The translations under genes and the position numbers were made by a program. From Halostagnicola sp. A56 (GTDB taxonomy: Archaea > Halobacteriota > Halobacteria > Halobacteriales > Natrialbaceae), in NCBI RefSeq assembly GCF_000691505.1, contig NZ_JMIP02000017.1:422564-473807 (forward strand): a DNA stretch of 51,244 bases, in the 5' to 3' direction. Shown piece after piece: positions 1 to 9,377 of the stretch. The notes beneath the pieces were generated by a model, which saw nothing but the letters and a program-made list of their open reading frames with translations, had not been told where the DNA came from and did no database searches. How positions within the stretch are numbered: position 1 is the stretch's first letter; every line of letters begins with the position of its first letter.

Positions 1-38
1 CTCGACTGTTCACGGAGCGGTCGCGGACCAACGGCCAA

Positions 39-46
39 TTTTATTA
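39..46 (+). promoter_or_regulatory. TATA box for the cheY-cheC operon
   Basis: TTTTATTA lies 27-34 bp before the cheY ATG at 73, in otherwise GC-rich DNA. Archaeal transcription starts about 25 bp past the TATA centre, so the transcript should begin at or just before the ATG (leaderless, common in haloarchaea). Inferred from spacing and composition only. Confidence 0.5.
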
Positions 47-72
47 AGTCAACTGAGTGTGTCGAACTACTT

Positions 73-429
73 ATGGACGTACTAATCACGGACGATTCCG
101 GATTTATGCGGGATCTGCTTCGAGAAATTCTCGAGGAGGAGCACAATATCGTGGGAGAGGCCGAAAACGGCGTCGAAGCGGTCGAGCTGTACCAACAGGA
201 ACAGCCGGACATCGCCTTCATGGACATCGTCATGCCGATCAAAGATGGGATCGAGGCGACCGACGAGATCACCGATCTCGATCCGGACGCGACGATCGTG
301 ATGTGTACGAGCGTCGAGCAGGCCGAGCAGATGAAAGACTCGATCAAAGCGGGCGCGGACGGCTACATCACGAAGCCGTTCCAGAAAGAGAGCGTGCTCG
401 AGGAAGTCAACAGCATCACGTCCGGGTAA
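73..429 (+). CDS. cheY: Chemotaxis response regulator CheY
   Basis: A single receiver domain of 118 aa, the normal CheY length. The acidic pocket is D7-D8, the phospho-acceptor is D51 (FMDIVMP), the switch Ser/Thr is at 79-80 (CTS) and the conserved Lys is K101 (TKPF). Phospho-CheY carries the signal from CheA to the archaellum motor through CheF. cheC starts 6 bp after the stop, so the two are co-transcribed, and cheF lies convergently beyond. The ATG at 73 begins directly with the first beta strand, and a TATA box at 39-46 fits a leaderless start. All catalytic residues are present, so it should be active. Confidence 0.95.
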   Translation: MDVLITDDSGFMRDLLREILEEEHNIVGEAENGVEAVELYQQEQPDIAFMDIVMPIKDGIEATDEITDLDPDATIVMCTSVEQAEQMKDSIKAGADGYITKPFQKESVLEEVNSITSG

Positions 430-434
430 TATTC

Positions 435-1643
435 ATGGAAATCGATATTCGAGCGCTAGAGACGTACAACAAACTCGCTCACGACGGCGCGCAGTCGGCA
501 GTCAAATCACTCTCGCAACTGACGGGCATCAGCACCCGCGTCGAGGTGACCGACGTTTCGCTGATGTCGCCGTCTGACCTGCAGTACGAGTTCATCGGCA
601 ACGAGTACGCGGGCGTCAGCATCGACCTCACTGGCGAGATCCGCGGGGAGACGGTCCTCGCGTTTGACGAGCAGGCCCGCACCGCGGTGACGGACGTACT
701 CGTCCCGGCCGACGACCCCGAGATGAAAAAGAGCAGCATCAAGGAGGTCGGCAACATCATGACCAGCGGCTTCATCGACGGCTGGGCCAACCACCTCAAC
801 ACGAAGATCAAGAGCTCGCCGCCGACCTACATCGAAGGGACCGGGACGGAAGTCCTCCCGCGCTCGGCGACGGAGGGCGACAGCCACCTGCTCGTCTTCC
901 GCAGTCGCGTCGAAGCCTCCCGCGGCGGCGTCAACGAACCCGTCGATTTCCGCATCCTGCTCGTTCCCGACCAGACTTCCCTCGAGACCGCCCTCGAGCC
1001 CCAGACCGATACGAGCATCTCCTTCGAGAAGCTCGAGGTGTTCAACGAGATGACCAAGGAGGGCGCGGAGAAATCGGCGTCGAACATCACCTCGATGACG
1101 GGCATCGAGACGAGCGTCAACATCAGCCGGCTGAGCCTCGTTCCGCTCGAGGACATTCCGGCGGAGGTCGGCACCAAACGCTACGTCGGGACCGTCATGG
1201 AGTTTCAGGGCAAACTCAGCGGCTATCTGATCATCCTCTTCGATCAACCCTCCGGCCGGGCGGTCGTCGACTCGCTCGTCCCGATGGAGACCGAAGGCGA
1301 GTGGGGCGAGATGGAACAGGGGGCCCTCCAGGAACTGGGAAACATCATGACCAGCGGCTTCATCGACGGCTGGGCGAACGTGTTAAACGCGGAGATCAAA
1401 CACTCGCCGCCGAAGTTCGTCGCCGACATCGGCTCGTCGATCATGAGCCCGATCATCGCCCAGATCGCCCAGACCGACGACCACGCGTTCCTGCTCGACT
1501 CGAGCATCGAGACGGACAGTGACCGGGTGTTCACCTGCCAGATGCTCGCCCTGCCGCGCCGGGACGAACTCGAGGAGGCGCTCGACGAAATCCTCGTCGA
1601 GAACTCGGGGAACACGGAAGTCGATCCGAACGATCTGTTCTAA
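435..1643 (+). CDS. cheC: Two-domain CheC-type CheY phosphatase
   Basis: 402 aa, about twice the length of a single CheC (~200 aa). It holds two tandem CheC units, each with the phosphatase helix signature: ExxNIMTSGFIDGWAN at about residues 104-119 and again at about 301-316. In CheC the Glu and Asn of this helix attack the CheY aspartyl phosphate. The duplicated halves are near-identical over the motif but diverge elsewhere. The open frame extends 5' through cheY in another frame; the ATG at 435, 6 bp after the cheY stop, is the sensible start. The gene most likely resets CheY signalling in taxis; an adaptation role together with CheD is possible, but no cheD is in this window. Confidence 0.9.
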   Translation: MEIDIRALETYNKLAHDGAQSAVKSLSQLTGISTRVEVTDVSLMSPSDLQYEFIGNEYAGVSIDLTGEIRGETVLAFDEQARTAVTDVLVPADDPEMKKSSIKEVGNIMTSGFIDGWANHLNTKIKSSPPTYIEGTGTEVLPRSATEGDSHLLVFRSRVEASRGGVNEPVDFRILLVPDQTSLETALEPQTDTSISFEKLEVFNEMTKEGAEKSASNITSMTGIETSVNISRLSLVPLEDIPAEVGTKRYVGTVMEFQGKLSGYLIILFDQPSGRAVVDSLVPMETEGEWGEMEQGALQELGNIMTSGFIDGWANVLNAEIKHSPPKFVADIGSSIMSPIIAQIAQTDDHAFLLDSSIETDSDRVFTCQMLALPRRDELEEALDEILVENSGNTEVDPNDLF

Positions 1644-1744
1644 CTCGAGATCGCCGTTTTCGACGCATCGCTCGTCTCTCTTGCGGTACGTGGTAAATTC
1701 TCGAGGATGTCACAGACACGTTCGCCTTCGAATCTATCGGCTCC

Positions 1745-2626
1745 TCAGGCGTTGACGTCTTCGATTCGCTGGCTCACGACGATTCGTCCCTGGGGCGTCA
1801 GCGAGAGTCCCTCGCCGTTCTCGACAACCAGTTGCTTGTTCCTGACCGAGTTGAGCACGTTCGTCACGTATGCCGGGTCGCCGTCTAACATGTTCGTAAA
1901 GTCGATGTCGCCGCCCGTCGCGTGCACCCCGACGAGCACTCGCTTTTCGGGATTGGTCAGTTCGATATCTGCCACCTCCTCGCGGACCTCGTCGTACTCG
2001 AGCCTGAAGTATCGTGCCAGTAGGTTCACGTACTGGCTCTTGGCCGGCGCGATCTGGGTCGTCTGTGTCAGTCCCGACTCCTGATCGGTGTGTTTGACGA
2101 CCAGCGTCACCCGGTCGTCGCTGTCGCCGATCCTGTTCGTTCGGTCGATGTTCATCACCGTCGCCACGTCGATGGTGAACCCGCTTGACTTCGTCTTCAC
2201 CTCGACTTGCCTGTTCTTGACGCGGAGTTTCCCGACGACGACGCTCGAGTCTTTGATCCGGCCGCCGACCCGCGCCGGGTGTTTGACGGCGACTTTACGG
2301 CCGTTGAGCAGGCAGCGAAAGAGAATTGCGACGAACTTCTCGACTTTCTCGTCCGAGCTTTCGATGACCGCGCTCTGGGTTCCGTCGGCGGTTCGGTAGC
2401 CGATCGTTGCCGTATCTCCGAAGAATCGCTTGACGTGCTGGGGCACCGTCCCGACGTTCACGTCGATGACTTGCGACAGCGGAACCGTTTCCTTCGTCTG
2501 ACCCGTCGCGAGTACGACCCGCTTTTCGGTCATGATGATCCGCCCCTCGAGGGGCTTGCCCGCGTTCTCACCACCATTGCTCAAGATGAAGCGACCGGTG
2601 ATATCTGCGACGACATCCTCGTCCAT
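1745..2626 (-). CDS. cheF: Taxis protein CheF (archaellum adaptor)
   Basis: 293 aa, beginning MDEDVVADITGRF and ending in a winged-helix-like C-terminus (residues ~220-290, LTPQGRIVVSQR). This matches the archaeal CheF family, which links CheY-P to the archaellum motor and has no bacterial counterpart. It is convergent with cheY-cheC, with a 101-bp gap. The N-terminal part is beta-rich with no membrane segment, which fits a cytoplasmic adaptor. The family assignment rests on pattern recognition plus the che context. Its own promoter would lie in the AT-richer DNA around 2645-2665. Confidence 0.82.
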   Translation of the reverse strand: MDEDVVADITGRFILSNGGENAGKPLEGRIIMTEKRVVLATGQTKETVPLSQVIDVNVGTVPQHVKRFFGDTATIGYRTADGTQSAVIESSDEKVEKFVAILFRCLLNGRKVAVKHPARVGGRIKDSSVVVGKLRVKNRQVEVKTKSSGFTIDVATVMNIDRTNRIGDSDDRVTLVVKHTDQESGLTQTTQIAPAKSQYVNLLARYFRLEYDEVREEVADIELTNPEKRVLVGVHATGGDIDFTNMLDGDPAYVTNVLNSVRNKQLVVENGEGLSLTPQGRIVVSQRIEDVNA

Positions 2627-2743
2627 GGCACCTGCTACTGACTGAAATCTCTTAGCTTTTCGGACATTCTCGGCGCTCGGCAGATCACATCCCGGGGACG
2701 ATCAATGACGGACTTTTTGGCGCTCGAGACCGGTTGTCGAGCT

Positions 2744-3193
2744 ATGAGTGATCCACGCGCGGAGTTTCTGGCGGGCGAACGGCCCGACGATGTCGCCTTG
2801 TTTTTGGCCGATTCCTACGTCGAGGACGACCGCCTCGAGCAGTTCGGCGAGCCGGTCGAGGGCGGCGTGTTGATCGTCGTCGACGGCGAGAGCGGCCGAA
2901 ACGCGTTCAAGGCCGCGACGGGGACGGACGCGATGGCCTTCGCGAAGTCGGCGATGGCGACCGAAAGTTCGATCGACGACGACCTGACCGACGGCGTCTG
3001 TCCCGACGCGCCGGACGCAGACGAGGCGAGCGACGGGGACGAGACGGACCACGGCGTCCAGTTCGTGTTCTCGTTCTCCGAGGAGCAAAACGAGGACGTC
3101 GGCGGACTGTACGCCGAGGGCGACGTCGTCCACGCGTACGCGAAGTGTAACTGCGGGACGGCGTACTCGGACCGCTGGACTGCAGAACAGTAA
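2744..3193 (+). CDS. Conserved haloarchaeal protein, DUF5807-like
   Basis: 149 aa from the ATG at 2744; a longer frame starting at 2705 adds 13 residues that look non-conserved. The protein is very acidic (Asp/Glu-rich stretch ~85-115). It ends in a compact segment with a CNCG pair (KCNCGTAYSDRW) that could bind metal or be redox-active. No membrane segment or signal is seen. I recall this as the haloarchaeal DUF5807 family of unknown function. It stands alone between cheF and a membrane protein gene on the same strand. Confidence 0.7.
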   Translation: MSDPRAEFLAGERPDDVALFLADSYVEDDRLEQFGEPVEGGVLIVVDGESGRNAFKAATGTDAMAFAKSAMATESSIDDDLTDGVCPDAPDADEASDGDETDHGVQFVFSFSEEQNEDVGGLYAEGDVVHAYAKCNCGTAYSDRWTAEQ

Positions 3194-3289
3194 CGAGCGA
3201 ATCGTCTCCGGCCAACTCGAGCCGTCGCTCGTCGCTTTCGAACCACCTCGGACGGCAGCTTTTTGGGTCTCAGCATGGTGGAGCCGCCT

Positions 3290-3981
3290 ATGAGCTCCGC
3301 CGAAACGCCGTACGAAACCGGTCGTGGATTCGGCCTCTCGAGTCGCGAAGCCCGCGTGATCGGTGGGGCGAGCGTGCTGATGGCGATCAACGTCGCCTGA
3401 TGGCCGTAGTCGCCGAAACGCCCCTCGCCGCGATCAACGAGACGCTGTTTCGGTTGCCGATCGTCGGGGTTATCGTCTACGGCGCGGCGATCACGGGCGG
3501 CGAACTGATCGCAGAGCGCGGCGTCGAGGGCGGCGATACGGGGATCGCGGTCGCCGGCATGGTGATACTGCAACTCGCGTTCGGCGTGTTTGGTGCGGGC
3601 ATCCTCTCGTTCGTGCCGGCCGAGAGTCGGCTCGCGGTTCTCGGCGTGACGGCGGTCGTCGTCGCGATCCTGACCGCGCTCGTCTCCGGGTACGTCTACG
3701 CGCGCTCGAAGTCGTTCGCCCACTGGGGATCGTACGCCACCTACTCGTTTATCGGCGGCGTGATCGCCGTCGCCGTCGGGACGTTCGTCGCGCCGGTCCT
3801 GCTGGTCGGCTTCGTTTTGATCTTCCTCGGCTTCGTCCTGCGACTCGGCTGGGAGATCTGGCGCCTCCGGGACCGTCGGGACATCTCAGTGGGGGTCCAG
3901 ACCATCGGCGTCTACGTCGCCGTCGCCGGCGTCTTCGTCCACGTCTTACAGCTCGTGATCCGGTTTTTCGCTCGAGAGTAG
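3290..3981 (+). pseudogene. Multi-pass membrane protein gene with a 1-nt frame break
   Basis: Two overlapping reading frames read as one protein. Frame 1 (3290-3400) encodes 36 aa starting MSSAETPYETGRGFG and ends GASVLMAINVA-stop. Frame 2 (3400-3981) encodes 193 aa starting MAVVAETPLAAINETLF, with five or six hydrophobic helices. Stop and start overlap as TGATG. Inserting one C before the TGA gives NVA-L-MAVVAETP, a continuous first transmembrane helix and a normal ~230-aa protein. I infer a one-base deletion, either real or a sequencing error. A -1 slip or reinitiation at TGATG would also work. The function is unknown; the layout resembles small permease or Bax-inhibitor-like proteins, but no diagnostic motif is visible. 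Confidence 0.65.
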
Positions 3982-4001
3982 GGTTCTTGTATCGTCGTGT
4001 G

Positions 4002-5309
4002 TCATCCGGACAGACAGCGATCGGCGACCTCGAACGAGCACTCGCCGAACGCGTAGAGAGTTCCGTACTCCGACCCGAGAAAAACGAGGTCGGACGTGAC
4101 CGCCGGGGTTCCCGTTCCGGCCTGCTGGTTACGCCCCATCTCAGCGCGCCCGAGTTCCTCGCCCGTCGCGCTATCGACGACGAACAGGTGGCCGTACATC
4201 GTGTCGCGCTGGATCCACCCCGACACGTAGACCGCGTCGTCAGCGACGACCGGCGTGGTGACGAGGTCGACCTGCGGTTCATCGTGTGGGCGTTCGCCCT
4301 CCTCGGGCCCGAAGCGCCACGCTCGCTCGCCCGTCTCGAGTCGACGGGCCTCGAGACCGAAGTACGAGGCGTGATAGCACAGGTCTCCGGCGACGGCGAA
4401 TCCAGCGCTCGGCCAGCGGGGCCCGATCGATATCTCCCACCGAAGCGAACGATCACGACGGTCCAGCGCGCCGAGTGTGTCCTCGTCGTCGCGGCGGAGC
4501 GCCACGAGTATCAGATCGTCGACGACGGTCGGGGTCCCGTCGATCGGTCCCTCCCAGCGCCAGCGTTCTTCACCGCTCGTCACGTCGAGCGCGACGAGTC
4601 CGGTCCGGTCGAACGGAACGTAGACTACGTCTCCGGCTCCGGCTAGCTGCCACATTCTGCTCCAGTCGTCGAACGACGTGTGCCAGCGCTCGTCGCCGGT
4701 CGCGGGATCGATTCCGTAGACGACCTCGTTCTGACCGTCCTCGTCCTGTGTACCGTACGTTCCCGCGATGACCACGTCGTCGGTAACGACGGGCGTGGTC
4801 GCGTCGGACAACTGCTGGTCGCCATAGAGGTTATCGACGGTCCACTGAATCTCGCCGTCGGTGGTGAGCATCGTCAACCCGTCGTCGGTCTGGGTGAATA
4901 TCCGATCCCTTTTGACGACCGTCGAGTCCGAGTGATTGAGGGAGTAGACCTTTTCGGTCCGGAAGAGTTCGGTCGTCCACCGGGAGTCGCCGGTCGCCGC
5001 GTCGAACGCCTCGACCCACGCCCCGCCGCGTTCGTGGTCTCGAGCCTGTCGTGAATAGGTAAAGTAGAGAACGCCGTCGTCGACGACCGGAGACGGGGTG
5101 ATTCCGCCGCTTCGCGCTCGCGCTTGCTTCCAGACGGTATAAAGGTCCGTCGTCGGACCGTCAGTGCTCGCGTAGCCGGTGTGGGCGTTCGTGAGCGTGC
5201 GTCTGGGCCAGGAGCCGTCGGCAGTCGGATTCTCGCTCGAGAGACACCCGGCGAGCGCACCGATCCCGGCGGTACACGCCGTGAGAACCGATCGACGAGA
5301 GGAGGGCAT
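4002..5309 (-). CDS. Tat-exported PQQ-type beta-propeller lipoprotein
   Basis: 435 aa. The N-terminus has a twin-arginine motif (SSRRSVLTA), a short hydrophobic stretch and a lipobox (ALAGC, Cys near 22), so it should be a Tat-exported lipid-anchored protein. The body carries seven or so blade repeats ending in G-x-x-x-W, for example GDSRWTTEL, GEIQWTVDN, GDERWHTSF, GEERWRWEG, RSLRWEISI and GERAWRFGP, typical of PQQ-like eight-bladed propellers (BamB-like folds). No PQQ-dehydrogenase catalytic residues are evident, so an enzyme activity is not claimed; scaffold or binding is likelier. It is a single gene. Confidence 0.85.
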   Translation of the reverse strand: MPSSRRSVLTACTAGIGALAGCLSSENPTADGSWPRRTLTNAHTGYASTDGPTTDLYTVWKQARARSGGITPSPVVDDGVLYFTYSRQARDHERGGAWVEAFDAATGDSRWTTELFRTEKVYSLNHSDSTVVKRDRIFTQTDDGLTMLTTDGEIQWTVDNLYGDQQLSDATTPVVTDDVVIAGTYGTQDEDGQNEVVYGIDPATGDERWHTSFDDWSRMWQLAGAGDVVYVPFDRTGLVALDVTSGEERWRWEGPIDGTPTVVDDLILVALRRDDEDTLGALDRRDRSLRWEISIGPRWPSAGFAVAGDLCYHASYFGLEARRLETGERAWRFGPEEGERPHDEPQVDLVTTPVVADDAVYVSGWIQRDTMYGHLFVVDSATGEELGRAEMGRNQQAGTGTPAVTSDLVFLGSEYGTLYAFGECSFEVADRCLSG

Positions 5310-5411
5310 TGGCGGAGTATTGTCAGCGTTTCATACTATAGGTTGCGGTCACCCCTCACGACGCGGCACAGCGAGAGTGGATTCTCCCGTTTTCGGGCGT
5401 TTTCGGCCGTT

Positions 5412-6626
5412 TCACTCGCTCACTTCTCGTTCTTCGTCGACCACGGCACCGAAGGCGTCCAGCAGGACCTGTTTGGCGACCGACCCTCGAGTCGTCCAGT
5501 GGTTCGCGTAGTCGAGCATGTCGTCGTAGATGTCGGGCTTGCAGCCCGCGGCTTTCGGGTGGCCGCCGCCGTTTACCTTGCCGGCGACCTCGTGGCAGCG
5601 GTCGAACTCGTCGGTCCCGCGGATGGAGGCCGAGCCGGCGGGTTTGACGATGATGGAGGCGTCGGCACCCTGTTCGCGCATGGCCTCGGCGACTTCGTTT
5701 TGCGAGCACCGGCCGTAGGTGATGCCGACGGTGTAGCCGCCGACTTCCCGGAGTTCCGAGCGGGAGACGGCCCGCTCGATCAGGGCTTCTTTCTCGACGC
5801 GGCGTTTGGCGATGTAGTCTTCGACCCACTCTGGGAAGTCCGCGCCGTACTCGCGGACGACCTCGACGTACTCCGCGGGGTCGGTCCAGTAGGCGTAGTC
5901 CGCGAGGTCGTCGCTGCGGGGGTCTTCACGGAGCCAGAGGTCGTGATCGCGCGTGACCGCGGCCAGTTCCGCGAACTGGTCGTCGAACTCGTACTCGAGC
6001 GAGCGGTAGACGACGTCCGCGCTACACTCCTCGTCGGAGTCGCCGACGACGAGTTCCACGCCGGCGTCCCGGACCGACCGGGCGACGCCGTCGTCCCACT
6101 GGTGGTGATCGTACCACTCGACGCTGCTCGCGGTCTCGACGGCCGCCTCGAGTTCGTCCGCGACGTACTCGTAGCGGTCCGGACACAGGTCACAGACGTA
6201 GAGGTCGATGCCCTCGACGCCGTGGTCGGCGACCTGCTGGAGCGAGTCCTCGAGGTCGTGCGGGCTACCCGGAACCAGCGCGACGCTGTGGGGCGTCGGT
6301 TCGGGCTCCTCGAGGAGGTCGTCCTCTGCGTCGGGGTCTGATTCGCTATCGGCTGCTCTCTCGGCGTCCTCGCTTTCCTCGCCGCCTGCGTCGGGTTCCG
6401 GGACGTTCTGTACGTCGCCGTACATCTCGCGCAACAGCGCGACGCAGGCCAGACCGTCGGCGTCAGGGTCGGCGACGACGGCGACGTCTGCGCCCTCGAG
6501 GGCGGATTTCGCTTCCTGTTCCTCGAGATCCTCCTCGAGGCTGTCGGGCATGAAAAACCCCGTCCCCGGCAGGACGGATTTGCGGGCGAGAGACAACTCG
6601 CCGCTCTCGATGAGTTCTTCGTACAT
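5412..6626 (-). CDS. DHH-family phosphoesterase
   Basis: 404 aa from the ATG at 6626; the open frame continues 39 residues upstream into Arg-rich sequence that looks non-coding. Metal-binding motifs of the DHH superfamily are visible: ADPDADG near residues 40-46, the DHH triad near 168-172 (WYDHHQWDD), and the DHHA1 substrate motif GGGHPKAAGC near 348-357. Family members cleave phosphodiester or oligonucleotide substrates (RecJ-like, NrnA, c-di-AMP phosphodiesterase). An acidic spacer at ~85-125 is probably a halophilic insertion. The substrate cannot be told from sequence. It is divergent from tupA. Confidence 0.85.
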   Translation of the reverse strand: MYEELIESGELSLARKSVLPGTGFFMPDSLEEDLEEQEAKSALEGADVAVVADPDADGLACVALLREMYGDVQNVPEPDAGGEESEDAERAADSESDPDAEDDLLEEPEPTPHSVALVPGSPHDLEDSLQQVADHGVEGIDLYVCDLCPDRYEYVADELEAAVETASSVEWYDHHQWDDGVARSVRDAGVELVVGDSDEECSADVVYRSLEYEFDDQFAELAAVTRDHDLWLREDPRSDDLADYAYWTDPAEYVEVVREYGADFPEWVEDYIAKRRVEKEALIERAVSRSELREVGGYTVGITYGRCSQNEVAEAMREQGADASIIVKPAGSASIRGTDEFDRCHEVAGKVNGGGHPKAAGCKPDIYDDMLDYANHWTTRGSVAKQVLLDAFGAVVDEEREVSE

Positions 6627-6760
6627 ACAGTCCGTTCCGGGGTGCCATCGGAAGAACCCGCCGGTATCACCGCCCGTCCGGTCCCCTCTCACGCACCAAT
6701 CCATCTCCGAGCGGTTTCGGCGTCTGCGGTAGCGTTCGGTCACCGTTCGAGCCGGATTAT

Positions 6761-6778
6761 GTAACCGAAACGGGTTAC
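6761..6778. promoter_or_regulatory. Inverted repeat, candidate operator of the tup operon
   Basis: GTAACC-GAAACG-GGTTAC is a perfect 6-bp dyad with a 6-bp spacer, extendable with one mismatch (AT.../...GT). It lies between the divergent DHH gene and tupA, about 75-93 bp before the tupA ATG. The operon encodes a ModE-like HTH-TOBE regulator, so an operator for oxyanion-responsive control is plausible, but this is inference. Confidence 0.4.
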
Positions 6779-6853
6779 GTCGGGGGAAAGACGCTATGCA
6801 AACCAGTTTCTGCGACCGAAACGTCTATGTGCGTTCCCGTCACCGTTGTTTCC

Positions 6854-7906
6854 ATGCAGATACCACGCCGGTCGCTTCTCGCCGGGATCGGGATCGGCGC
6901 GGCGTCGGCCGGCTGTCTCGGTCGGGACCGTTCGGCGTCGGACGGCCCGTCGGGGACGCTCACCGTCGCGGTCACCACGAGTACGTACGACTCCGGCCTC
7001 GTCGACGAGCTTCACGCCGCCTTCGAGTCGGAGTACGGCGTGACCGCTCGAGCGGTCGCCGCGGGGACGGGCGAGGCAATCGCCGCCGGCGAACGGGGCG
7101 ACGTCGACGCCGTCATGGCCCACGCCCGTCCGCTCGAGGACGCGTTCATCCGGTCCGGGAACGGTATCAATCGCCGCGATTTCGCGGTCGGTGATTTCAT
7201 CGTCGCCGGACCGGCGGACGACCCCGCGGGGATCGCCGATATCGAGGACGTGGCGACGGCGTTCGACCGAATCGCGAGCGCCGAGGCGACGTTTTTCTCT
7301 CGCGGAGACAACTCCGGAACGCACGTCAAAGAGCGGGCGATCTGGGACGAGGCCGGCGTCGAACCCGGCGGGGAGTGGTACCGCGAAACCGGCCAGGGAA
7401 TGGGCGATACACTCGTGCAGGCGAATCAGCGCGACGCATACCTGCTCACCGTTCGCGCCAACTACATCGACATGCGCGATCGGCTCGAACTCGAGCGCTT
7501 CGTCGACGGTCCGGTCACCGACGGTGATCCGCTGCTCGATAACCCCTACGGCGTCATCGCGGTCAACCCCGCGAGCGAGCCGGGCGTCGCCTACGAACTG
7601 GCGATGTACTACATCGGATTCCTGACCGGAACGCGGGGCCAGGAGATAATCGAGGGGTACACGATCGACGGCGAACCGCTGTTTTATCCCAACGCGCTGT
7701 CGAAATCGCCGGATTTCGAGCAGTACACGCCGGGCGAATCGACCGGTTCGAACGGAACCGGCGACTGGGCGGAAACGGGTACTGAGGCGGAGACGAACAA
7801 CGAAACGGGGACGAGCGACGTGGCAGAGACGAGTCCCGAGAGGGGAACCAACGACGGGACGGGAACGAGCAACGGGTCGGCACCGACCGACGGGGCAGGA
7901 TCGTGA
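6854..7906 (+). CDS. tupA: Tungstate-type substrate-binding lipoprotein TupA
   Basis: 350 aa starting at the ATG at 6854 ([11 protein letters not shown]), with a Tat motif RRSLLAG and lipobox SAGC. The mature part opens [18 protein letters not shown], the TupA hallmark, and has [15 protein letters not shown] and RGDNSGTH oxyanion-pocket segments. It captures tungstate (or molybdate) outside the membrane for TupBC. Unusually, the last ~55 residues are a low-complexity tail of Thr, Gly, Asn and Glu with several N-glycosylation sequons (NGT, NET, NGS). The stop overlaps the tupB GTG (GTGA). Sulfate or phosphate is less likely given the motif set. Confidence 0.85.
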   Translation: MQIPRRSLLAGIGIGAASAGCLGRDRSASDGPSGTLTVAVTTSTYDSGLVDELHAAFESEYGVTARAVAAGTGEAIAAGERGDVDAVMAHARPLEDAFIRSGNGINRRDFAVGDFIVAGPADDPAGIADIEDVATAFDRIASAEATFFSRGDNSGTHVKERAIWDEAGVEPGGEWYRETGQGMGDTLVQANQRDAYLLTVRANYIDMRDRLELERFVDGPVTDGDPLLDNPYGVIAVNPASEPGVAYELAMYYIGFLTGTRGQEIIEGYTIDGEPLFYPNALSKSPDFEQYTPGESTGSNGTGDWAETGTEAETNNETGTSDVAETSPERGTNDGTGTSNGSAPTDGAGS

Positions 7907-8613
7907 CCACCGGCGCTGCGCTCGCCTTTCCGGGCGAGTTCCCCTTCGAGTGGCTCTACGTCGGGAGCATCATCGAGGTGTCGCTATACGTGAGCCTCAC
8001 CGCCGTCGCGATCAGCACGCTCGTGAGCGTCCCGATCGCGTTGCTCGTCGGCTTTCGGAACTTCCGCGGCAAGCACCTCCTGAGTTCGATTATCACGACC
8101 GGGATGGGCTTTCCAAGCGTCGTCGTCGGTCTCGTCGTGCTCTTTACGGTTTCGAACGACGGGCCGCTCGGCCCGCTCGAGCTGGTCTACACGCCGGAGG
8201 CGATGATCCTCTCACAGATCGTTCTCGCCGTCCCGGTCATCACGGGCGTGAGCCTGGCCGCGGTCTCGAGCGTCGAACAGCAGGTTAGAGACGCCGCGTT
8301 CGCAATGGGCGCGACGCGCGTCGACGTCGCCCTCGTGACGATCAAGGAAGCCCGATACGGGCTTGCGACCGCCGTCCTCGCGGGTTTCGGCCGCGCGATC
8401 AGTGAGGTCGGCGGCGTGCTGATGGTCGGCGGAAACATCGCGACCGCAGACGGCGAGTCGGTGACCAGAACACTGACGACGGCGATTCAACTCGAGGCTA
8501 GACAGGGCCGCTTCGAGACGGCGATGGTCCTCGGCGCGATCCTCGTCGCGCTCGTCTTGCTCGTGAACGCGGTCGTCGTTCGACTCGGCAGCGGCGAGGG
8601 GGGATACCGATGA
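7903..8613 (+). CDS. tupB: Tungstate-type ABC permease TupB
   Basis: 236 aa with five or six hydrophobic helices. The cytoplasmic EAA-type loop reads [20 protein letters not shown] (~138-157), which docks on the ATPase. The segment [17 protein letters not shown] is characteristic of TupB permeases. The GTG start at 7903 overlaps the tupA stop by four bases, and the stop overlaps the tupC ATG by four bases, so translation of the three genes is coupled. It forms the homodimeric membrane channel of the TupABC importer. Confidence 0.85.
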   Translation: MTTGAALAFPGEFPFEWLYVGSIIEVSLYVSLTAVAISTLVSVPIALLVGFRNFRGKHLLSSIITTGMGFPSVVVGLVVLFTVSNDGPLGPLELVYTPEAMILSQIVLAVPVITGVSLAAVSSVEQQVRDAAFAMGATRVDVALVTIKEARYGLATAVLAGFGRAISEVGGVLMVGGNIATADGESVTRTLTTAIQLEARQGRFETAMVLGAILVALVLLVNAVVVRLGSGEGGYR

Positions 8614-9377
8614 CGCTTCGAGCCGTCGGACTCGCGCACGGCTACGGCGACGAGACGACTCTCGAGGACGTGTCGCTCACCGTCTCGCCGGGAGAAGTCG
8701 TCGCCATCATCGGCCCCTCCGGCGTCGGCAAGACCACGCTCTTGCGACTTCTCGCCCTGTTCGAACCGCCGCGTGCGGGCTCGCTCGAGTACGATGGCAC
8801 CGACGTCTGGGGAGTCTCGAGCCAGCGGCGACTCGCGTGTCGTCGCCGCATCGGCATGGTGTTCCAGGAGGCCGGCCTCTTCGACGCGAGCGTCCGGCGA
8901 AACGCCGAGTACGGCGTCCACGTTCGGCGGTCGTGGGGCGAGCGGCTCCGCCGCGAGTTCGCGGACCTCGTCGGACTGCGAAACGGAAACAGCGTCGCGA
9001 TGGAGGCCCTCGAGACCGTCGGTCTCGCGGACAAACTCGAGCAACACGCGGGCTCGCTCTCGGGGGGTGAAGCCCAGCGGGTGGCGTTCGCTCGAGCGCT
9101 GGCGTACGATCCCGACTTTCTCCTACTCGACGAACCGACCTCGGACCTCGACCCCCGAAACACCGCGGTGCTCGAAGACGCCGTTTGCGAGGCCGGCGAC
9201 CGCGACATCGGAGTCGCCGTCGCGACCCACGACATGAATCAAGCCCGGCGAATCGCCGATCGGGTTGCGGTAATCCTCGGCGACGGCGTCACCGAAGTCG
9301 GTGAGACGGAACGCATCTTTGAGAGCCCCGAGGACGAACGGACGCGGAAATTTATCGATGGAGAGTTGATCTACTGA
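8610..9377 (+). CDS. tupC: Tungstate-type ABC ATPase TupC
   Basis: 255 aa with complete nucleotide-binding motifs: Walker [10 protein letters not shown] (~33-41), Q-loop FQEAGLF (~86-92), signature [15 protein letters not shown] (~149-163), Walker [13 protein letters not shown] (~171-182) and switch His ATHDMNQ (~208-214). No TOBE domain is present at the C-terminus; regulatory TOBE sequence is instead found in the regulator downstream. It energises the TupAB importer. The ATG overlaps the tupB stop (ATGA). The TGA stop overlaps the ATG of the small repeat ORF that follows (TGATG). Confidence 0.88.
   Translation: MTLRAVGLAHGYGDETTLEDVSLTVSPGEVVAIIGPSGVGKTTLLRLLALFEPPRAGSLEYDGTDVWGVSSQRRLACRRRIGMVFQEAGLFDASVRRNAEYGVHVRRSWGERLRREFADLVGLRNGNSVAMEALETVGLADKLEQHAGSLSGGEAQRVAFARALAYDPDFLLLDEPTSDLDPRNTAVLEDAVCEAGDRDIGVAVATHDMNQARRIADRVAVILGDGVTEVGETERIFESPEDERTRKFIDGELIY

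Noticed and set aside
57..434. N-terminal extension of the CheC open frame
   Set aside because: It runs over cheY in another frame; the true start is ATG 435.
3290..3400. Separate small gene of 36 aa before the membrane protein
   Set aside because: Ends mid-helix and continues in frame 2 after one base; treated as one frame-broken gene.
5124..6341. Long plus-strand frame opposite the DHH gene
   Set aside because: Antisense shadow of a well-supported gene with GC-rich third positions; composition and Arg/Val bias show it.
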